A stretch of 25,929 bases of DNA from VAZQ01 sp035552735 (GTDB taxonomy: Bacteria > Pseudomonadota > Alphaproteobacteria > Rhizobiales > Xanthobacteraceae), in the NCBI GenBank assembly GCA_035552735.1, contig DASZKX010000409.1, forward strand, positions 1 through 25,929, given 5' to 3'. Position 1 is the stretch's first letter. The number at the start of each line of letters is the position of its first letter. Shown one piece after another: positions 22,961 to 25,929 of the stretch. The notes under the pieces were generated by a model that saw nothing but the letters and a program-made list of their open reading frames with translations, had not been told where the DNA came from and did no database searches. The position numbers were made by a program, and so were the translations under genes.

Positions 22961-24253
22961 TCAGTCCACCAGCCCGAGCAGCCGCGGCAGGTACATCGCG
23001 ATATCGGGGACGTAGGTGATTATGAGCATGGTCACCGTCAGGATGGCGATCATCGGCAGGATCGGCTTGATCACGAGCTCGAGCGGGGTGTTCCCGACCG
23101 CGCAGGCGGTGAACAGGACGTTCCCGACGGGCGGGCATGCCAGGTGGAGAGCCACGTTGCATTCGACCAGAATTCCGAAATGGATCGGCTCTATGCCGCG
23201 CGCAATCGCCAGCGGCGTGAGGATCGGAATGAGGATGAGAATCGCCGGCACGGTGTCCATGCAGGTGCCGATGAGATAAAAGCAGATCTGCACGAACAGC
23301 AGGAAGAGGACTTTCTCGGGTGCGAGCGAATCGAGCAGCCGTCCGAGCCCGGTCGGCACCTGGAATATCGTGAGGGCGTAGCCCAGCATGGCGGCCATCG
23401 CGATCACCAGCAGCACCATCCCGCTGATCTCGATGGTGGTGCGGAACAGCCCGAGGAACTGGCGAATGGTGAGGGAGCGGTACACCACGAAGGCCAGGAA
23501 GAGCCCGTAGAACACCGCGACCGACGAAGCCTCCGTGGGGGTGAACACGCCGCCGAGAATCCCGCCCAGAATCATGGCGATCATGAGGAGGGCAGGGGTC
23601 GCCTTGAGGAAGGTCAGCGCTGCGGTCTTCCAGACGAACGGGAGCCTCACGTTGCCGTAGCCGCGGCGGCGGGAGATGAAGACCACCAAGACCATCAGCC
23701 CGAGACCATTGACGAAGGCCGGGAGGATCCCGGCCGCGAACAGGCCGGCGATCGACATGTTGCCGACGATGCCGATGATGATGAGATCCATCGTCGGCGG
23801 GATGAGCGTGCCGGTGGCGCCTGCGGTCGCCAGCAGGGCCACGCTGAACGGCAGCGGGTAGCCCTGCGTGCGCAGCGTTGGCAGGGTCACCTTGCCGATG
23901 GCCGCCGCGTCGGCCGATGAAGAGCCTGAGATTCCGTGGAAGATCATCGCCGACATGACGATCGATGCGCCCAACCCGCCACGCCCGCGACCGACCGTGA
24001 TGGAGGCCAGATCCATCAGGATCTTCGCGACGCCGCTTTCGGCGAGCACGCCGCCGGCGAAGATGAAGAGCGGGATGGCCAGAAAGTTGAAGGAGCTGAC
24101 CGCGATGAACATCTGCTCCACCAGCGCCGGCAGCAGGTCGAAACCGTCCGGGGCGAGCAGGACGCCGACCATGGCGGAGGCGCCCAACACGAATGCGATC
24201 GGCACGCCGAGGCATATGAAAACCAGCCAGGCAATGCCGATTGCGATGGCCAT
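22961..24253 (-). CDS. dctM: TRAP transporter large permease (DctM)
   Basis: A 430-residue membrane protein with about twelve hydrophobic segments. The family signature 'SSFNFLAIPLFIFAGGVLAE' is at residues 52-71, with 'ATGTLIPPTMDLIIIGIVGN' and, late, 'IGTCMDTVPAILILIPILTP'. It forms the sodium-driven transport channel with DctQ. The ATG at 24253 lies 7 bases after the dctQ stop, so translation is probably coupled. The 116 bases between its end and the dehydrogenase hold the duplicated ribosome-site element and no gene. An overlapping frame at 22872-24215 is a shadow. Confidence 0.95.
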   Translation of the reverse strand: MAIAIGIAWLVFICLGVPIAFVLGASAMVGVLLAPDGFDLLPALVEQMFIAVSSFNFLAIPLFIFAGGVLAESGVAKILMDLASITVGRGRGGLGASIVMSAMIFHGISGSSSADAAAIGKVTLPTLRTQGYPLPFSVALLATAGATGTLIPPTMDLIIIGIVGNMSIAGLFAAGILPAFVNGLGLMVLVVFISRRRGYGNVRLPFVWKTAALTFLKATPALLMIAMILGGILGGVFTPTEASSVAVFYGLFLAFVVYRSLTIRQFLGLFRTTIEISGMVLLVIAMAAMLGYALTIFQVPTGLGRLLDSLAPEKVLFLLFVQICFYLIGTCMDTVPAILILIPILTPLAIARGIEPIHFGILVECNVALHLACPPVGNVLFTACAVGNTPLELVIKPILPMIAILTVTMLIITYVPDIAMYLPRLLGLVD

Positions 24254-24260
24254 GCCGCTT

Positions 24261-24911
24261 TCAGTCCGTGGATTCCAAGGGGGACGCTTCCACCGGCGCC
24301 GGCGGCACGGTCTCGCCGCGCAGCGCCCGATGGATGTCCTCCTCGCGGGCTTCCTTCACGCTGAACTGCCGCCCGGTCCAGATCGACAGCACGGCATCTG
24401 CGACCTCGAGGACGTAGATCACCAGGATGCTGCCGATTCCGGCGGGGATGCCGGCCCACGGAATGCGCATGTTGATCTCGGCGCCCGTGGACGTCTGATT
24501 GGCGACGATGTCGAGGTAATCGAGCCCGAGCTTGAGGAGGGCCGACAGAAAGACGATGACCACCACATTGACGCCCTGCCGGATGATCCAGCGCGCGCGG
24601 TCGCTGAAGCGGATGACCCCCCAGCGGATGGCGAAGTGCACGCCTTTGCGGGCGCCGACCGCGGCGGCGAGCAGGCCGTACCACACCAGCACGAACTGCG
24701 CGGTCTCCTCGGTCCAGGCGGTCGGTGCATGGATAACGTAGCGGATCAGGACCTCGAAGAAGACGCTCGAGGCCATCACGCAGAGAAGTATGCCGCAGAC
24801 CGCGATCAAGGCGTGCTCGATCCAGCGGCCGAGCTCCGCGAGATAGAATTGGACTTGAAGCAATTTCATCCGGCAAACCCGCTCATGACCAACCGGCTCG
24901 GCCGCCGTCAT
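24261..24911 (-). CDS. dctQ: TRAP transporter small permease (DctQ)
   Basis: A 216-residue protein with four membrane helices: 'ALIAVCGILLCVMASSVFFE', 'FVLVWYGLLAAAVGARKGVH', 'QGVNVVVIVFLSALLKLGLD' and 'AGIGSILVIYVLEVADAVLS'. The conserved 'TEETAQFVLVWYGLLAAAVG' and 'ARKGVHFAIRW' region is the DctQ core. It holds the complex together with DctM. The start is not certain: ATG at 24911 or the later ATG at 24869, which gives 202 residues beginning MKLLQVQFYLAELG; neither has a clear ribosome site. It stands 100 bases after dctP. Confidence 0.88.
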   Translation of the reverse strand: MTAAEPVGHERVCRMKLLQVQFYLAELGRWIEHALIAVCGILLCVMASSVFFEVLIRYVIHAPTAWTEETAQFVLVWYGLLAAAVGARKGVHFAIRWGVIRFSDRARWIIRQGVNVVVIVFLSALLKLGLDYLDIVANQTSTGAEINMRIPWAGIPAGIGSILVIYVLEVADAVLSIWTGRQFSVKEAREEDIHRALRGETVPPAPVEASPLESTD

Positions 24912-25011
24912 GATGGTCGCACAGCCCGTGACACCGCGCCGGTGTCAAAGCCTATGCGGCCGCCCCATCGATTCATAGCGGCCTATGTCTCATGCAAGCT
25001 CATGTGAAGGC

Positions 25012-25929
25012 TCACGAGAAATGGCGCGCCTGCTCGATCATATCCGCGCCGATCCGGTCGGCGGCTTCCTTGTAGACGGGCTCCATCTTGGCGGAGAACG
25101 CCTTGGGATTCTCCATCGCGAAGACCTGGATTCCCTTGTCCTGCAAGAACGCGAGCGCCGCCTTCTCGCCTTTGAGGATCTCGTCCACCTGGGCGTCGAC
25201 AGCGGGCTTGCCGGCCGCGCGAACGACCTCCTGGTCCGGCGGGGTGAGCTTGTCCATGAACTTCTTCGAGACGGCCAGCACATTGACGATGCTGTAGTGG
25301 CTCGTGAGCGTCAGATATTTGGTGACCTGATAGAACTTCAATTCGATCATGTCGGCGAAGGCCTTGTCGCTGCCGTCGACGAGGCCGGTCTGCAGCGCGG
25401 TGTACAGCGCGTTGAAGGCCACGACCGTCGGGATTCCTCCGAATGCCAGGATGGTGTCCCGCTGGATCTTGCTCGGTTGGACCCCCATCTTGAGTCCCTC
25501 GATGTCCGCCGGCGTCCTGATCGGGTGCTTGCTGTTCCAAAGATTGCGCGTACCGTCGGTGGCGAAGCCCAAGACCTCGCAGCCGAAGGCTTCGCTTATT
25601 TTCGGCTTCAGCCGCTCACCGACCGGGCCGTTGGCAAATCGAAGCACCTGCTCGGTGTCCGTATAGAGGAACGGCAGATTGAAGACGTCGGCCTCCGGGA
25701 CCGCGGTGCTGATGTAGGTCACGTCGGTGACGACGGCGTCGAGTGTCCCGGCCTTGACGGAGTTGGTCATCGCCCCATTGCTGCCGAGCTGGCCGTCCGG
25801 GAAGATGGTGACCTGGACGCGGCCCGCGGTGCCGGCTTCGACCAGCTCCTTGAGGACCACGGCGGATTTGGTGTGAGCCGCGCCGATCGGGCTGTCGCTG
25901 CCGAAGCGCATCGTGATCGGGGCTGCGGA
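25012..25929 (-). CDS. dctP: TRAP transporter substrate-binding protein (DctP), partial
   Basis: 305 residues are visible; the signal peptide and start lie beyond the right edge. The mature fold opens 'MRFGSDSPIGAAHTKSAVVL' and has 'AFNALYTALQTGLVDGSDKA' as the second-domain signature. In most DctP proteins the phrase 'GLK(I/M/L)R' carries an Arg that pairs with the ligand's carboxylate. Here the same place reads EGLKMGVQPSKIQ, with Gly (codon 25485-25483) instead of Arg. That may mean a ligand bound in another way, or an Arg elsewhere (QRDT follows). It is the first gene of a dctPQM set, with the dehydrogenase behind it. Confidence 0.92.
   Translation of the reverse strand, partial: SAAPITMRFGSDSPIGAAHTKSAVVLKELVEAGTAGRVQVTIFPDGQLGSNGAMTNSVKAGTLDAVVTDVTYISTAVPEADVFNLPFLYTDTEQVLRFANGPVGERLKPKISEAFGCEVLGFATDGTRNLWNSKHPIRTPADIEGLKMGVQPSKIQRDTILAFGGIPTVVAFNALYTALQTGLVDGSDKAFADMIELKFYQVTKYLTLTSHYSIVNVLAVSKKFMDKLTPPDQEVVRAAGKPAVDAQVDEILKGEKAALAFLQDKGIQVFAMENPKAFSAKMEPVYKEAADRIGADMIEQARHFS

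Noticed and set aside
22872..24215. 447-codon minus-strand frame in another phase of dctM
   Set aside because: It overlaps a complete twelve-helix DctM in the correct frame; its product is Arg/Pro/His-rich shadow sequence.

Overview
The window is GC-rich chromosomal DNA of an alphaproteobacterium, most likely Rhizobiales (Bradyrhizobium/Rhodopseudomonas-like). The evidence is the dense coding, the gene run rlpA – D,D-carboxypeptidase – tmk – holB – metG, the abundance of solute-binding-protein transporters (TTT/Bug, Liv-type ABC, TRAP) and the palindromic intergenic repeats of Bradyrhizobiaceae type. No rRNA, tRNA, CRISPR, transposase, integrase or phage gene was seen.

Left part (1-6060): a small conserved hypothetical gene; a broken Sel1-repeat gene; a minus-strand cassette of FAD aromatic-ring monooxygenase, glutathione S-transferase and SnoaL-like protein; a palindromic repeat cluster; a TTT (Bug-type) periplasmic binding protein; a hypothetical protein with a basic repeat tail; and a YccF membrane protein. 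The monooxygenase cassette with the nearby binding protein looks like a small uptake and oxidation module for an aromatic or organic acid.

Middle (6282-14477): three plus-strand genes for exported proteins (a Cys-containing unknown, an NHL beta-propeller and a small secreted unknown), a convergent GT9 heptosyltransferase-like gene, and a very compact Liv-type ABC operon (binding protein, two permeases, two ATPases) with start/stop overlaps.

Right part: a cold-shock gene overlapping a two-helix membrane protein gene; a gene-poor stretch of about 750 bp with a TPR remnant and repeats; then the housekeeping run rlpA – dac – tmk – holB – metG (cell-wall remodelling, dTMP phosphorylation, clamp loading, Met-tRNA charging). 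It is followed on the opposite strand by a dctPQM TRAP transporter plus a D-2-hydroxyacid dehydrogenase, whose dctP runs off the right edge.

I do not see a clear new defence, mobile or biosynthetic system. The observations most worth checking are a TRAP binding protein with Gly where the family's carboxylate-binding Arg normally sits, the exported three-gene cluster, and several short tandem duplications placed just upstream of start codons (dac, metG, the dehydrogenase).
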